Assembly: GCA_016196035.1 (NCBI GenBank)
Contig: JACPYM010000104.1
Coordinates: 36,852-100,851 of the forward strand
From: Acidobacteriota bacterium
Lineage (GTDB): Bacteria > Acidobacteriota > Blastocatellia > RBC074
Length of the DNA: 64,000 bases
Reading direction: 5' to 3'
Shown here piece by piece: positions 46,552 to 57,743 of this stretch (the stretch's first letter is position 1; every line of letters begins with the position of its first letter). The translations under genes and the position numbers were made by a program. The notes beneath the pieces were generated by a model that was given only the letters and a program-made list of their open reading frames with translations, searched no databases and was not told where the DNA came from.

Positions 46552-46737
46552 AGGGGGTGATGCTGATTTTGCCGGTTGCGGTCTGGTGTTGAGCTTGCGA
46601 GCACAATCAAGCAACCGATTTTTCCACAAAGGCACACGCAGCAGACACAAAAGGAAAGCGGCAAGCTCCTCTTTCTTTCTCTCTTCGTGCGTCTTCGTGT
46701 GGCTTCGTGGGAGAAAGATGGTTTGCTTGAAATCCCT

Positions 46738-47448
46738 TTAGCGCAGGTATTGTTTTTCAATCGCCATAATTTTGGCAACCCTTTTGCCGTGGCGCGCCTC
46801 GCCTTCGGGCGTATTCAGCCAAGCTTGAACGATGGCGCGCAGTTGTTCCGGCGTTTGCAGCTTGCCGCCCAGCGTCAGCACGTTGGCGTAATTGTGCTCG
46901 CGGCTGTTGCGCGCGCTGACTTCGTCATAACAGAGCGCGGCACGCACGTCGGGCACTTTATTCGCGGCCATACATGAGCCGATGCCCGCGCCGTCCACGA
47001 TGATGCCCACATCGCACACGCCATCGGCCACGGCGCGCGCGACGGCGTGGGCAAGGTCGGGGTAATCCACAGCCTCGGTCGAATGCGTGCCGAAGTCGCG
47101 CGTGCTGTAACCGAGTTCAGCCAGAAAAGTTTTCAGCGCCTCTTTCATTTCATAACCGCCGTGATCGGCGCCGAGCGCGATGATGCGTTGTTTATCGGCG
47201 CGGCTGGATTGGGCGCGATAGCGGATTTCGATGGCGCGTTCCCGCAACACATCTTGCGCGGCGGGGGTGATGATGGCGTCGGCGCGGACGAGCAGTTTGC
47301 CGCCGTTGGGAAGATCGAGCACATCGCTTTCGGTGATGACGTGCTTGACCGATTCGTCAATTACATCGGCGGCAACTGGCGGTGCTTGGCCGCCGATCTG
47401 TTCGGTGAGGGCGGCGCGGACGAGTTGTTGAATATCTTCGCGGTTCAT
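46738..47448 (-). CDS. rpiB: Ribose-5-phosphate isomerase B with N-terminal extension
   Basis: A 236-residue protein. The C-terminal 150 residues are RpiB: IIALGADHGGYEMKEALK, DFGTHSTEAVDYPDLAHAVA, GIIVDGAGIGSCMAANKVPD, VLTLGGKL. The usual catalytic Cys region is GAGIGSCMAANK, shifted from the common CGTGIG form. About 85 extra residues precede it (VITESDVLDLPNGGKLLVRA, IITPAAQDVLRERAIEI). These resemble the N-terminal part of EutQ/PduL-like microcompartment proteins, but no microcompartment genes are seen here. The ATG overlaps the upstream gene stop by four bases and has GAGGTG before it. Confidence 0.88.
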   Translation of the reverse strand: MNREDIQQLVRAALTEQIGGQAPPVAADVIDESVKHVITESDVLDLPNGGKLLVRADAIITPAAQDVLRERAIEIRYRAQSSRADKQRIIALGADHGGYEMKEALKTFLAELGYSTRDFGTHSTEAVDYPDLAHAVARAVADGVCDVGIIVDGAGIGSCMAANKVPDVRAALCYDEVSARNSREHNYANVLTLGGKLQTPEQLRAIVQAWLNTPEGEARHGKRVAKIMAIEKQYLR

Positions 47449-47738
47449 TTCACCTCAGTGCCATCAGCGATTCCGAGCTTTTGCCGTAGTCGCAAGTTTT
47501 CCCGCCGCACGAGCAAAAGTTGGCGTTCTGTTTCCTCACTCTCACGTTCCTGTCGAGCTTCTATCTGCGCCAGCGTCGCCCAGATACGATCCATCCCTTC
47601 GCGGAAACGCCGGTTGTGTTGTTCGCTCTCCAATTCGCGTTGTGGACGTTCAGCCTCCATGCGATCCATCAATACCATACAGTCATCAAGTATGGTTTCA
47701 AGCTGGCGCGCTTCGGCGTCGGGAATTTCAATGGTCAT
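47445..47738 (-). CDS. Small coiled-coil protein, unknown, encoded with rpiB
   Basis: A 97-residue protein. The start is the ATG after AGGAG (an in-frame TTG lies two codons upstream). The N-terminus (TIEIPDAEARQLETILDDCM) could form a beta strand and helix. The rest is a charged coiled coil (WATLAQIEARQERESEETER, then QLLLVRRENLRLRQKLG). It overlaps rpiB by four bases, so the two are translated together. No family recognised. Confidence 0.65.
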   Translation of the reverse strand: MTIEIPDAEARQLETILDDCMVLMDRMEAERPQRELESEQHNRRFREGMDRIWATLAQIEARQERESEETERQLLLVRRENLRLRQKLGIADGTEVK

Positions 47739-47762
47739 CTTCAAACTCCTTTCACATTCAGC

Positions 47763-48956
47763 CTACAGCCAATCCGGCTCTTCCGAAAAGAACTGCTTGA
47801 TCCCGCGCATCGCTTGCGCCGTGCGTTGTTCATTTTCGATCAAGGCAAAGCGCACATAAGCATCGCCTGCCTGCCCAAAACCAATCCCTGGCGAAACAGC
47901 CACGCCCGCGCGCTGGATCATCTGTTTGGCGAATTCGAGCGAACCGGCTTTGGCGAACTGTTCTGGAATTTTCGCCCAGACGAACATCGTGCCTTTGGGC
48001 GCGGGCACATCCCAGCCAAGCGCAGCCAGGCCGCGAATCAGGGCATCGCGGCGCGTGCGATAGACCTCGGTAATCTCCGGCACTACGTCATCGCAATCGC
48101 GCAAGGCAATGATCGAGGCGATTTGAATCGGCTGGAACATGCCGTAATCCAGATAGCTCTTGATGCGCGTCAACGCATAGACGACCTGCGGATTGCCGAC
48201 GCAAAAGCCCACGCGCCAGCCGGCCATCGAGTAGCTTTTCGACATTGAGAACATTTCGACCGCGATGTCCTTTGCGCCTTTGACTTGCATGATGCTGGGC
48301 GCTTGATAGCCGTCGAAACACAGATCGGCGTAGGCGAAATCGTGAATCACCAGATAGCCGCGCTCTTTGGCGAGGGCGACAACTTCCTCAAAAAAGCTCA
48401 GCTCCACGCATTGCGTCGTCGGGTTGTGCGGGAACGAGAGCACCAGAATTTTGGGCTGCTGCGCGCGCGGGTATTCCAACTGGCGCAAGGCTTCGAGCGT
48501 CGCTTGCGGGCCTTCGTTGATGGGCAACTTGACGATTTCGCAACCGGCAATCGTCGCGGCGAACGAATGAATCGGATAGCTGGGGTCGGGCACGATCACT
48601 TTGTCGCCGGGTTCGACGAGCGCCATCACCAGATGCGAAAAGCCTTCTTTGGCGCCGATGGTGGCGATGGCTTCGGTTTCGGGATCAATGGCGACACCGA
48701 AGCGGCGTTCGTACCAGCGCGAGATTTCGAGCCGCAAATTCGGGATGCCTTTGGATTGGGAATAGCGATGGTTGCGCGGGTTGCGCGCGGCTTCGCACAG
48801 CTTGTCCACGATGGCGTCGGGCGTGGGCAGATCGGGATTGCCCATGCCCATGTCAATGATGTCTTCCCCACGATGCCGCGCTTCCATCTTCAACTGGTTG
48901 ATGACCGCGAAGACGTAAGGGGGCAATTTTTCGATGAGGGGAAACCGGTAATTCAT
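47763..48956 (-). CDS. PLP-dependent class I aminotransferase (AlaC/YfdZ-like)
   Basis: A 397-residue enzyme. It has the N-terminal [17 protein letters not shown], the substrate-binding [24 protein letters not shown], and the PLP lysine in [15 protein letters not shown]; the C-terminal [11 protein letters not shown] carries the carboxylate-binding Arg. This is the set seen in AlaC (glutamate-pyruvate aminotransferase) and LL-diaminopimelate aminotransferase relatives. The substrate is most likely alanine/pyruvate or a close neighbour. It lies upstream of the small coiled-coil gene and rpiB on the same strand with short spacing. Confidence 0.9.
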   Translation of the reverse strand: MNYRFPLIEKLPPYVFAVINQLKMEARHRGEDIIDMGMGNPDLPTPDAIVDKLCEAARNPRNHRYSQSKGIPNLRLEISRWYERRFGVAIDPETEAIATIGAKEGFSHLVMALVEPGDKVIVPDPSYPIHSFAATIAGCEIVKLPINEGPQATLEALRQLEYPRAQQPKILVLSFPHNPTTQCVELSFFEEVVALAKERGYLVIHDFAYADLCFDGYQAPSIMQVKGAKDIAVEMFSMSKSYSMAGWRVGFCVGNPQVVYALTRIKSYLDYGMFQPIQIASIIALRDCDDVVPEITEVYRTRRDALIRGLAALGWDVPAPKGTMFVWAKIPEQFAKAGSLEFAKQMIQRAGVAVSPGIGFGQAGDAYVRFALIENEQRTAQAMRGIKQFFSEEPDWL

Positions 48957-48995
48957 AAACGTCGGTACCTGCTTTCTACTTGATGGTAATTATTC

Positions 48996-49071
48996 GTGTC
49001 AGTAGCCCGCGCGTGAGCAAGGGCTCAACTGGTGAAGAAAAAGCCCTTGCTCACGCGCGGGCTACTGACAC
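48996..49071. repeat. Perfect 30-bp inverted repeat (family C relative)
   Basis: Arms 48996-49025 and 49042-49071 are perfect reverse complements (GTGTCAGTAGCCCGCGCGTG onward), with a 16-base loop. The GCGCGTGAGCAAG core matches the family C elements; the outer part differs. It lies in the divergent gap between the aminotransferase and hpt. Confidence 0.85.
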
Positions 49072-49166
49072 GAGCGAATTCAGTGAATTGACAGTTCAAA
49101 GGCGCGGCTCTTATAGTGCCGCTCGCCTTTCTGTTTCATTCTTTCAAACAAATTGTTATTGCCTGG

Positions 49167-49250
49167 TGTACAGCGGACTGCCAGTCCGCTGTGGTTTCGG
49201 CCAGTGTACAACTAGCCGAGCTTGCCAGCGGACTGACAGTCCGCTGTACA
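49167..49250. repeat. Double palindromic repeat, family A (second copy)
   Basis: Two palindromes TGTACAGCGGACTGCCAGTC and GCGGACTGACAGTCCGCTGT, 30 bases apart, in the same arrangement as at 3880-3962. It is followed by TTTTTT and lies just upstream of hpt. Confidence 0.8.
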
Positions 49251-49272
49251 TTTTTTCGAGGAGCTATTGCGA

Positions 49273-49827
49273 ATGTCACCTACATCCGCCACGTCGGAAT
49301 TCAACAACCCCAAGATCGAAGTCATGATCACGGCTGATGAAATTCAGCAGAAGATCAAAGAGATCGGCGCGGCGATTGCCCGCGATTATGCGGGCCGCAA
49401 ACCCGAACTGATTTGCGTGCTCAAGGGCGCGCTCGTGTTTATGAGCGATTTGATTCGCGCCATTGACCTGGAACTCAGCCTGGATTTCATCGCCGTCTCC
49501 AGTTACGGCAAAGGCGTCAGCACAACCGGCGAAGTCCGCATCATCAAAGACCTGGACGAACCGCTGGCCGGGCGCGACATCATCCTGGTCGAAGACATCC
49601 TCGACACCGGTTTGACATTGAATTATCTGGTCAACAGTTTTCGCGCGCGTGGAGCAACCTCGGTCAAGATCGTTACCTTACTCAACAAACCAGAAAGGCG
49701 CAAGGCACAGGTAAATGCCGATTACATCGGCTTCACCATCCCCGATAAATTCGTGGTTGGCTACGGCCTGGACTTCGCCGAACGCTATCGCAACCTGCCT
49801 TATATCGGCGTGGTCAAGGAATCGTGA
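49273..49827 (+). CDS. hpt: Hypoxanthine phosphoribosyltransferase
   Basis: A 184-residue purine-salvage enzyme that makes IMP/GMP from hypoxanthine/guanine and PRPP. It has KPELICVLKGALVFMSDLIR, SSYGKGVSTTGEVRI, the PRPP-binding loop ILVEDILDTGLTLNYL and IPDKFVVGYGLDFAERYRNL. The chosen ATG follows GAGGAG; an in-frame TTG two codons upstream is less likely. Its stop overlaps the ATG of the next gene by one base. Confidence 0.95.
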   Translation: MSPTSATSEFNNPKIEVMITADEIQQKIKEIGAAIARDYAGRKPELICVLKGALVFMSDLIRAIDLELSLDFIAVSSYGKGVSTTGEVRIIKDLDEPLAGRDIILVEDILDTGLTLNYLVNSFRARGATSVKIVTLLNKPERRKAQVNADYIGFTIPDKFVVGYGLDFAERYRNLPYIGVVKES

Positions 49828-50546
49828 TGGCAGCATTGACGGGCAAAATCGCGCTCATCACCGGCGCGAGCAGCGGCATCGGCAAAGGTATCGCAGAGGC
49901 GTTTGCGGCGGCTGGCGCGCAGTTGGTGCTGACGGCGCGGCGGGCTGAGTTATTGACGCAACTCGCCGAAACACTGCCGACTGAAGTGCTGGCGCTGCCC
50001 GCTGATGTGACTGACGAAACGCAGGTGCAGGCTGTCTTCCAGCAAACGGTGCAACGCTTCGGGCGGCTGGATATTCTGGTCAATAACGCGGGCGTTTTTG
50101 ACGGCGGGCCATTGGATGAATTGTCGCTGGCGACCTGGGAAAAGGTGATGGCGGTCAATTTGCGCGGCCCGTTTCTCTGCACGCGCGAAGCCTTGCGCCT
50201 GATGAAACCGCAAGGCAGCGGCCGCATCATCAACATCGGCTCGATCTCGGCTCAACGAGTGCGACCTAACTCCGCGCCTTACAGCACCAGCAAATTCGGC
50301 CTCGCAGGTTTGACGCAAGTCACCGCGCTCGAAGGCCGCAGCTTTGGCATCACCTGCGGCTGCATTCATCCCGGCAACACTGCGGTCGAAACGCTTGCCG
50401 ATGCGCAACGACGCGCGCACGAACCCGTGATGCAAATCGCCGAATGGGCGCAAGTCGCCGTGACGATGGCGGCGCTGCCCGCCCACGTGAATCTATTGGA
50501 AGCCATCGTGCTGCCGCGCGAGCAGCCTTATCTGGGGCGCGGCTAG
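49827..50546 (+). CDS. Short-chain dehydrogenase/reductase (SDR) family oxidoreductase
   Basis: A 239-residue NAD(P)-dependent oxidoreductase: cofactor-binding [29 protein letters not shown], catalytic Ser in [11 protein letters not shown] and [11 protein letters not shown] with the YxxxK pair. A basic residue after the second strand (TARRAE) favours NADP. The start ATG overlaps the hpt stop, so the two are co-translated. The substrate is unknown. Confidence 0.93.
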   Translation: MAALTGKIALITGASSGIGKGIAEAFAAAGAQLVLTARRAELLTQLAETLPTEVLALPADVTDETQVQAVFQQTVQRFGRLDILVNNAGVFDGGPLDELSLATWEKVMAVNLRGPFLCTREALRLMKPQGSGRIINIGSISAQRVRPNSAPYSTSKFGLAGLTQVTALEGRSFGITCGCIHPGNTAVETLADAQRRAHEPVMQIAEWAQVAVTMAALPAHVNLLEAIVLPREQPYLGRG

Positions 50547-50605
50547 GGCGCGGATCAATCCATTCCATGTCTTCTCGCTTCGCCAAAGGGAACGGCAATC
50601 AGACA

Positions 50606-53600
50606 ATGCGTCACTTCTGTATCAGCGCCACGCGGCGGCTCGTGCTGGCCTTACTGGTTTGCGGCTGCACCTATCCCGCCCTCGCACAAAGCTGGACGAT
50701 CACGCTCGAAGAACTCACCGGCATTTACCGCCGCGACAATGAAGTCGTGAGCGCGCGCTTGAGCTTTGCCGCGGGCGCAGCACGCGCTGAGGCCTTGCGC
50801 GTCATTGCGCCCACTGGCCGCGTAGTGCGTTCACAACTCGCGGCGGTCGAAACGCATGCCGACGGCTCACTGAAAGCCGCTGAATTGCTCTTCCCTGCCG
50901 CGCTGATTCCCGGCGAACGCCCACAGTACCGCTTGCTGGCCGATGCGCAGCTCAAACTACCTATAAACGATTCTTCCATTGTCGCCCGGCGCGTCGGCAG
51001 TTCGCGTTTTGAGCTGGCGAATGAACGCTTTGGCGTGTTGTTGAATCTGGGGTTGGAAGGCACCGAACCTGCGCTCGTCGCGGCCTTCAACAAAACGGCG
51101 GGCGAGCAGCGCATGCTCAATCTGATAGACACGACGCCAGAGGTGAAAGACACGCCTGCCAGCGGCAAAGCGGGCGCGGGCTTCGGTTCATTCCTAGCCG
51201 GGCAGCAACGAGCAGGCGCATTTGAGCAAGTCGAGATTCTCGAAGCCGGGCCATTGCGTGCGCGCGTGCGCTTGCTGGGCGCGCGGCTCGGCGCACAACG
51301 GGAAACGTGGGAATTCGTCTGGCTGGCGGGCAGCCCTGTGTTGCAATGGCGCGCGTGGCTGGATGGCGGCACGGGCGCGAATTACGGATTCTTTTTCAAT
51401 GCCGTTTCGGCTACGCCCAACTTGCCGTTTGATCGTTGGATGGAAGGTTCCGAAGCGATCAAATTCCCTGACGGCTGGGAGACCGACAATCCGCCCGATC
51501 ATCTGGTCAGGACGCAAGGCGCGCGGGATTTCGACGATCTGCCGGGCCGCCATTTCGTGTTTTATCAGCGCGCGGAAAATTACGGCGCGCTCGGCATCTT
51601 TGAAACCGATCCGACGCTGGCCTGGCGCGGTATCGGTGCCAATCAGTTTTTCGCTCAAGCCCCGCTCAGCGCCAACAAACGCACGATTGAAACGGCGCTC
51701 GCGTTCCCGCGTTGGAAAGGAACCGAGACGATCCTGGAAGCGCGTTCGGAATATCGCCGCTTCACGCAACCGATTTTGTCCGTCGTCAGTCGCGCGCCGT
51801 CAGTTGAACGTGGCCGCATCGCTGAAGCCACACCTGACGAACGGTTGCGGCAAAGCGTCGCGGCCCGCCCGACGGCTGAATTGCAGCGCGAAGCCGCTGC
51901 GCACATTCTCGATGTCAGTCTCAACGGCGCTTGGAAACTCAATTTCACCGAGAAGTCTGAAGGCGAGAAGCAAGGATTCTATCGCGCGGATTACGACGAC
52001 AGCGGCTGGCGTGCGGTGCAAGTGCCCGGCTCGGCGCATACGCAATGGCTGGCGGCGGCGCAGCTTTACACGCGCGAGGCCGAATGGGTCAGTGAGAAAG
52101 AATGGTGGTATCGCCGCGCGTTTCGCGCGCCTGCCGGAACGCAAGACAAACGGCTGCGGCTGCGTTTTGAAGCGACCGATTATTACGCCGACGTTTATCT
52201 CAACGGCGCATTGCTAGGGCGGCACGAAGGTTACATTGACCCGTATGAATTCGAGCTTGGCGATAAGCTCAAGCAAGAGGGCGAAAACGTAATCGCCGTG
52301 CGCGTCTGGACGCCTATCAGTTATTACTGGCGGCATCGCCCCTGGACGATCAAAGGCTCGTATGGCGCGGTAGATCAAAAGCCTGACAACATCACGCCGC
52401 TCGGCATCACACGCCCCGTTCATTTGCTCGCCGGCGGGCCGGTCGTGATTCACGAAGTTGCCGTAGACACGCGCCTCAACCGCGATGGCAGCGCCGATGT
52501 GGTCGTTGATCTGACGCTCGACACCGCGCAAGCTGTCACAGACAGCGAGTTGACGCTGACGCTCACGCCGCGCAATTTCAGCGCGCCCACCGGGCTGGAA
52601 TTAAAAGCACTGCTTAACCTCGAAGCAGGCAGCACCACGCGCCGTTTCGTCTTGCACGTCGCGCAACCGCAACTCTGGTGGACGTGGGATCACGGCCAGC
52701 CGAATCTGTACACGCTCGCGGCGCGCATTGCCCACGCGGGCGCGCTGTCCGATCAATATGCCTGCGCCGTCGGCATCCGCGAAATCGAACACGTGGATTG
52801 GAAGTTTTATCTCAACGGCAAGCGGCTGTTCATTCGCGGCACGAATTCGTATTACCACCTGTTTCTTTCCGAAATGCGGCGCAGCGATTATGAGCGCGAC
52901 CTGCGGCTGATGCGCGGGATGAACATCAACATGATTCGGCTGCATTGCCATTTCAGCAATCCGGAGTTTTATGACCTGGCCGATGAGCTGGGAATTCTGC
53001 TCTGGCAGGATTTTCTGGAAGCCGCCTATCCCGAAGACCGCGACTTCGCGCTCAAGGCCGCCGCGCTGTATGACCCGCACATCCGCTACGTGCGCAACCA
53101 CCCGTCGGTGGCGCTCTGGGCCACAAGCGATGAAGAGTCGCTGGAAAATTACCGCGTGCTGACCAAGCATCTCGAACCGCGCCTGTACGCGCTCGACCCG
53201 CAACGACGGCCCGTCGTGCGTTCGACCGGGCGTTATGGCGACGGACATATTTATTACGGCTGGTACGGCGGCTCGATTTGGGAATACGCCGGGATGAACG
53301 AGAAATTCGTTTCGGAATTGGGCGCGACGGCCTTGCCCGATTATGAAAGCCTGATTAAATTCCTGCCCAATCACTGGCCCATCAAAGAGCACGAAGAGGA
53401 ATGGATTTTCCGCAAGCTGCAAATCCCCGAAGCCATGCGCGCCTGGGGCGAGCCAGGCTCGCTGACGTTGCAGGAATACATTCCGCAAACACAGGCCTAT
53501 GTCGCGCGGCTGTTTCAATTGGCGATAGAACGGATGCGGCGGCAGAAATACGCGCCGGCGGGCGGCATCCTGCATTTTCACGCCATTGATTTGTGGCCTT

Positions 53601-53995
53601 CGGTGACGATGGCGGCGCTGGATTTTTACCGCCGCCCGACCAAAGCCTACGCCACCGTGCAGCGTTCGTTTCAACTGGTGCTGCCCTCGTTCGCCTATGA
53701 CCGCGACACTTGGTCGCCGCCAGAAACGGTCAAAACGGCATTGTGGCTGATCAACGATCACTGGTATGCCGTGCCCAATGCGCAAGTCACGTGGCGGCTG
53801 GTAGACAGCGCAGGCCGCGTCGTCACGTCAGGCCGCGCGCCGCAAGCCGTGACGCTGGCGGCGGATTCCTCGCTGAAATTGCTGGACGTGACGTTTCTCG
53901 CGCCAGCCGTTGGCAAGTACACGCTGTGGGCGACAATTGCCGATGAACGTGGAAATGTCGTGAGCGAAAACAACTATGAGTTCCAGGTGAAATAA
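50606..53995 (+). CDS. Exported glycoside hydrolase family 2-like protein with unknown N-terminal domain
   Basis: A 1129-residue protein with a signal peptide ([18 protein letters not shown]); an ATG at 50567 could also be used. Residues of about 30-420 form a beta-rich domain not recognised ([35 protein letters not shown]). From about 440 on it is GH2-like: jelly roll ([27 protein letters not shown]), Ig-like sandwich ([17 protein letters not shown]) and TIM barrel ([57 protein letters not shown]). The usual acid/base NE pair is replaced by DE in WATSDEE, so the catalytic set is altered. Substrate unknown. Confidence 0.8.
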   Translation: MRHFCISATRRLVLALLVCGCTYPALAQSWTITLEELTGIYRRDNEVVSARLSFAAGAARAEALRVIAPTGRVVRSQLAAVETHADGSLKAAELLFPAALIPGERPQYRLLADAQLKLPINDSSIVARRVGSSRFELANERFGVLLNLGLEGTEPALVAAFNKTAGEQRMLNLIDTTPEVKDTPASGKAGAGFGSFLAGQQRAGAFEQVEILEAGPLRARVRLLGARLGAQRETWEFVWLAGSPVLQWRAWLDGGTGANYGFFFNAVSATPNLPFDRWMEGSEAIKFPDGWETDNPPDHLVRTQGARDFDDLPGRHFVFYQRAENYGALGIFETDPTLAWRGIGANQFFAQAPLSANKRTIETALAFPRWKGTETILEARSEYRRFTQPILSVVSRAPSVERGRIAEATPDERLRQSVAARPTAELQREAAAHILDVSLNGAWKLNFTEKSEGEKQGFYRADYDDSGWRAVQVPGSAHTQWLAAAQLYTREAEWVSEKEWWYRRAFRAPAGTQDKRLRLRFEATDYYADVYLNGALLGRHEGYIDPYEFELGDKLKQEGENVIAVRVWTPISYYWRHRPWTIKGSYGAVDQKPDNITPLGITRPVHLLAGGPVVIHEVAVDTRLNRDGSADVVVDLTLDTAQAVTDSELTLTLTPRNFSAPTGLELKALLNLEAGSTTRRFVLHVAQPQLWWTWDHGQPNLYTLAARIAHAGALSDQYACAVGIREIEHVDWKFYLNGKRLFIRGTNSYYHLFLSEMRRSDYERDLRLMRGMNINMIRLHCHFSNPEFYDLADELGILLWQDFLEAAYPEDRDFALKAAALYDPHIRYVRNHPSVALWATSDEESLENYRVLTKHLEPRLYALDPQRRPVVRSTGRYGDGHIYYGWYGGSIWEYAGMNEKFVSELGATALPDYESLIKFLPNHWPIKEHEEEWIFRKLQIPEAMRAWGEPGSLTLQEYIPQTQAYVARLFQLAIERMRRQKYAPAGGILHFHAIDLWPSVTMAALDFYRRPTKAYATVQRSFQLVLPSFAYDRDTWSPPETVKTALWLINDHWYAVPNAQVTWRLVDSAGRVVTSGRAPQAVTLAADSSLKLLDVTFLAPAVGKYTLWATIADERGNVVSENNYEFQVK

Positions 53996-54000
53996 ACCTA

Positions 54001-54975
54001 TCACCCCGCTTTGGCAGGCAGCGAAACTTCCAGCATTTCCAACCCGGCGCACGCGCGCAACACATAATCGTGCCCTGCCGGAATGACGCAACTGTCGCCT
54101 GCCTGCAAACGCTGCTTGCCTGCGGCGTGGCTCTCGAAATCCGCTTCACCCTGCAACACAAAGACGAATAAAAACTCGCCCGTGTGCCCAGGCATCTCTG
54201 CTGTCGTCGCTTTGGTGGCCCGCACGACGCGCGCATCAGCCAAGCCATCGGTGGCTGCGGCAATGCCCGTGTCACGCGCCTCAAACCCATCCACGCGCCA
54301 CGGCAGCCAGTGCGCCTCACGCGCGTGATGACGCACGAAGCGTTGCCCGTTGAATAGCCGCGCGGGCAGCACCTGCGGCGTAGGCAATGAGAGTTCGTGA
54401 TCAACCCAGGTTTCGTGTAGGGCCGGACAACCAATCTCAATGACTTCCAGCCCCGGCGATGAGGCCAACACCCGATGGCGGATTTCCGGTGGTTGCAGCA
54501 CGCAATCGCCCGCTGTCAGCACAAACGGCGGCCCCTGATCTTCATAGACCACGCGCACCCAACCCGCTTTGCAATAAATCATCTGAAAGCGAACCTTGTG
54601 GTAATGCACATAATCAGGCACGTCGCCCCCGCCCGGAATGCGGATGTGCGAAGCGATGAAACGCCCGCCCAAACGGCCCGGAATTAGATCGCGGTATTGC
54701 ATCCCCGCGCGTCCCTCGTGCCACGCCTCGCCGGCGACTAAGCGGTTGATGATGAATTGATCAGGGAGCGGTGCAGGCTCGGCATTCGCCAGCGGGGCGG
54801 CGTTGGCCGTCAGGCGCAAAGTCAGGCCTTGCCCGGAAACGACGGCGAATTGCGGCGCATCCGCGGGCAAAATCATGTCCAAATGAAATCCCAGGCGTTG
54901 CGTGAAATAGGCCAGCGCCTCGGTTAAATCAGGAACGGACAAAACCAGCGGTTCGAGCTTGGAGTCTTGCGTCAT
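54001..54975 (-). CDS. VOC (glyoxalase)-cupin fusion protein
   Basis: A 324-residue protein. The first 60 residues look like half of a glyoxalase/VOC fold ([29 protein letters not shown]). Two cupin domains follow ([37 protein letters not shown]; then [34 protein letters not shown]), with His residues that could bind a metal. The start ATG is the second in frame. The role is unknown; such fusions are often annotated as cupin-domain proteins of secondary metabolism. Confidence 0.8.
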   Translation of the reverse strand: MTQDSKLEPLVLSVPDLTEALAYFTQRLGFHLDMILPADAPQFAVVSGQGLTLRLTANAAPLANAEPAPLPDQFIINRLVAGEAWHEGRAGMQYRDLIPGRLGGRFIASHIRIPGGGDVPDYVHYHKVRFQMIYCKAGWVRVVYEDQGPPFVLTAGDCVLQPPEIRHRVLASSPGLEVIEIGCPALHETWVDHELSLPTPQVLPARLFNGQRFVRHHAREAHWLPWRVDGFEARDTGIAAATDGLADARVVRATKATTAEMPGHTGEFLFVFVLQGEADFESHAAGKQRLQAGDSCVIPAGHDYVLRACAGLEMLEVSLPAKAG

Positions 54976-55063
54976 AGCGGGCACAGGGTATCACTTTTCC
55001 ACGGCTGACCGCATTGCTACGCGGTTTGAATAGAAGCCTACACCTATCGGGTTTACACCATCG

Positions 55064-57526
55064 TTAGTCCTGTCGCAGCGCCATCATCGGATCAACCTTC
55101 GTCGCCCGCCGCGCCGGAATCCAGCAGGCCAGCAGGGCCACCGTGGTCAGCAAGAGAGCGATCAAAACCATCGTCAGAGGGGCGGTCGTACTGACCCCAA
55201 AGAGCAGCGTCTTCAGCAGGCGGGTCAACACCCAGGCGCCGCCCAATCCGATTGCCACACCGGCAAGCGCCAGCGTCATGCCCTGCCGAATCATTAACCA
55301 CAGCACGTGTCTCGTTTGCGCACCCAGCGCCAGCCGAATGCCGACCTCGTGCGTGCGCTGCGTCACGGTGTAGGCCATCACGCTGTACAAGCCAAGCGCC
55401 GCCAGCAGCATGGCCAGCAGCGCGAACAGGCCGAACAGCAAGGCGCTGAAACGCGGTTGCGCCACGGCATTGCCCAGATACTGTTCCAACGTCTTCACGT
55501 CGCTAAGCACGATTTCGCGGTCGAGCGCCGCCACTTCGTGCTGCACCGCGTTGGCCAGACTGGCGGGCGAGCCTTGCGTGCGCACGACCAGACTCATCTG
55601 GCCCAGAAACGGCAATTGCGCGTAGGGCATGTACAATTCCGGGCTGTATTCCTGGCCCAGTTCCGTCCGGTGCTTCACATCGCGCACGATGCCGACAATC
55701 TGAAACTTCGTTGTGCCGGTTTCGCCAAAGGGCAGTTCCAATCGTTTGCCCAGCGGCTCTTCATTCGGGAAGTAAAGCTTGGCGAGCGTCTGATTGATGA
55801 TGACGACGGGCGTGGCTTTCAATCCGTCCTGCGCGGTGAAATCGCGTCCGGCCAGCAGCGGAATCTTCACCGTCCGGTAGTAATTCAGATTCACCCAGCG
55901 CATGTCGGCGTGGGGTTCTGCGCCCGTTGGCGCGCTGCGGCCTTCGATCTGGAAGCTGCCTCCCGCGTCATTGTCGCTGATCGGCAGCGGCAAAATGGCG
56001 CTGGCCTCGATGACGCCGGGCAGCGCCCGCACACGTTCCTGCAAGCGCTGGTAAAAGACGATCTTTTGCTCCGGCTTGGCGTATTGCGCCTCCGGCAATT
56101 CCACTGTCGCGGTCAGGACATTGTGCACGTCGAAGCCCAACTCAACGCGTTGCAATTTGATGAAGGTCTGCACCAGCAGCCCCGCGCCGACCAACAGCAT
56201 CAGCGCCAGCGCCACTTCGGCCACGATCAGCGCGCCACGCAAGCGCGCCTTGCCGGAACTCGATGAGCCGCGCGCGCCGTCTTTCATCGCTTCGGTCAGG
56301 TCTACTTTTGAAGCTTGCAGCGCGGGCGCCAGGCCGAAGACGATGCCGGTCAGCAGCGCGACCGTGAACGTAAAGCCCAGCGCCCAGCGGTCGAGCGCGA
56401 TTTCAGCCAGGCGCGGCAAATTTTCCGGGATGAAGCGCAGCAACGCTTCCATTCCCCACCACGCCAGCAATAAGCCCAGCAGCCCGCCGCCCAGGCTGAG
56501 CAAAACGCTTTCGGTCAGTAATTGCCGGACGATGCGCGCGCGGCCCGCGCCCAGTGCGGTGCGCACGGCGATTTCTTTGTACCGCGCCGTCGCGCGCGCC
56601 AGCATCAGGTTGGCGACATTGGCGCAGGCAATCAGCAGCACGCAACCCACCGCCGCAAACAGCACCAGCAGTGACTTGCGGTAATCGCCGACCAGGTTGC
56701 GGTGCAGCGGCAACAGAATGATTCCCTGGTTGGTATTGTTGTCGGGGTATTCTTTTTCCAGATTGGCGGCCAGCAATTTCATGTCCGCCTGCGCCTGCGC
56801 CAGGTTGACGCCGGGTTTCAGGCGTCCGACGGCGTGCAACATGCGGTACCCGCGCCGTTCGGTGACCGGCTTCTTCCCGTTCGCCGATTCCGCATCTGTC
56901 GCCAGCGCTACCCAAACCTCGACTGCCTCCGCTTGAATCGGAAACTGAAAGCCCGGCTGCGTCACACCGACGATCTGAAACTGTTTACGATCCAGCGTCA
57001 GCGTGCGCCCGAGGATGTCAGGAGCCGCGCCGAACCGCTGTTGCCAGGCGCTATAGCTGAGGATGGCCGCGCGGTTGACACCCGTGCCGCCAACCCTCTC
57101 ATCCGCCCGCGTGAAAGTCCGGCCCAGATACGGCTTGGCTCTGAGCAGGTCGAACAACTCCGCCGAAACCACCTGCCCGCTCAGATGCGCCGGGGCGTCG
57201 TTCCCGGTCAGCGTAAATGTCGCCGTGTGATATACCGCCACGGCTTCGAACGACTGATTGCGTGCGCGCCAGTCAAAGAAATCGGGATACGAACTGGAAT
57301 CTTCTACCTCGGCCCCGGGGTGGCGTACATCCGTCCCACCAAGCGCCACCAACCGTTCCGGTTCCGCATAAGGCAGCGGACGCAACAGCACAGCGTTGAC
57401 CACACTGAAAATCGCTGTATTCGCGCCGATGCCCAACGCCAGGGTCAGCAAGGCGATCAGCGTAAAGCCGGGTTGCTTGACCAGCATCCGCACGCCATAG
57501 CGCAAGTCTTGTAAGAAGGTTTGCAT
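55064..57526 (-). CDS. ABC transporter permease, acidobacterial duplicated orphan permease (ADOP) type
   Basis: An 820-residue protein. The ATG has GGAGGA six bases upstream. The short N-terminal [15 protein letters not shown] leads to the first membrane helix, a MacB-like periplasmic domain ([35 protein letters not shown]), and two FtsX-type permease halves ([40 protein letters not shown]; and [38 protein letters not shown]). The duplicated halves in one chain without a linked ATPase gene are the ADOP architecture. It would export peptides or lipids with an ATPase encoded elsewhere. Confidence 0.92.
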   Translation of the reverse strand: MQTFLQDLRYGVRMLVKQPGFTLIALLTLALGIGANTAIFSVVNAVLLRPLPYAEPERLVALGGTDVRHPGAEVEDSSSYPDFFDWRARNQSFEAVAVYHTATFTLTGNDAPAHLSGQVVSAELFDLLRAKPYLGRTFTRADERVGGTGVNRAAILSYSAWQQRFGAAPDILGRTLTLDRKQFQIVGVTQPGFQFPIQAEAVEVWVALATDAESANGKKPVTERRGYRMLHAVGRLKPGVNLAQAQADMKLLAANLEKEYPDNNTNQGIILLPLHRNLVGDYRKSLLVLFAAVGCVLLIACANVANLMLARATARYKEIAVRTALGAGRARIVRQLLTESVLLSLGGGLLGLLLAWWGMEALLRFIPENLPRLAEIALDRWALGFTFTVALLTGIVFGLAPALQASKVDLTEAMKDGARGSSSSGKARLRGALIVAEVALALMLLVGAGLLVQTFIKLQRVELGFDVHNVLTATVELPEAQYAKPEQKIVFYQRLQERVRALPGVIEASAILPLPISDNDAGGSFQIEGRSAPTGAEPHADMRWVNLNYYRTVKIPLLAGRDFTAQDGLKATPVVIINQTLAKLYFPNEEPLGKRLELPFGETGTTKFQIVGIVRDVKHRTELGQEYSPELYMPYAQLPFLGQMSLVVRTQGSPASLANAVQHEVAALDREIVLSDVKTLEQYLGNAVAQPRFSALLFGLFALLAMLLAALGLYSVMAYTVTQRTHEVGIRLALGAQTRHVLWLMIRQGMTLALAGVAIGLGGAWVLTRLLKTLLFGVSTTAPLTMVLIALLLTTVALLACWIPARRATKVDPMMALRQD

Positions 57527-57588
57527 GGGTTCCTCCGAAAGGAGATCGCTAGAGCGGTTTGCAATTGCATCTATGGGGAGATTGCGCC

Positions 57589-57687
57589 GGGACAGTACCG
57601 CGTGCGTCAGCAAGCGGAGAAGACGGCGCGTTTGTGCCGCTGTACCTGGCTTGACGCGCCGCTTGCTCACGCGCGCGGTACTGTCCC
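57589..57687. repeat. Intergenic inverted repeat, family C
   Basis: Arms of 29 bases (GGGACAGTACCGCGTGCGTC onward; complementary end at 57659-57687) pair with two mismatches. It lies between the ADOP gene and the phosphohexomutase stop. Confidence 0.8.
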
Positions 57688-57743
57688 ACGCCGCGCTTTT
57701 CCCGTACATCGAAGTGCAAACCGCTCTAGTTGCTTTACGCGGA

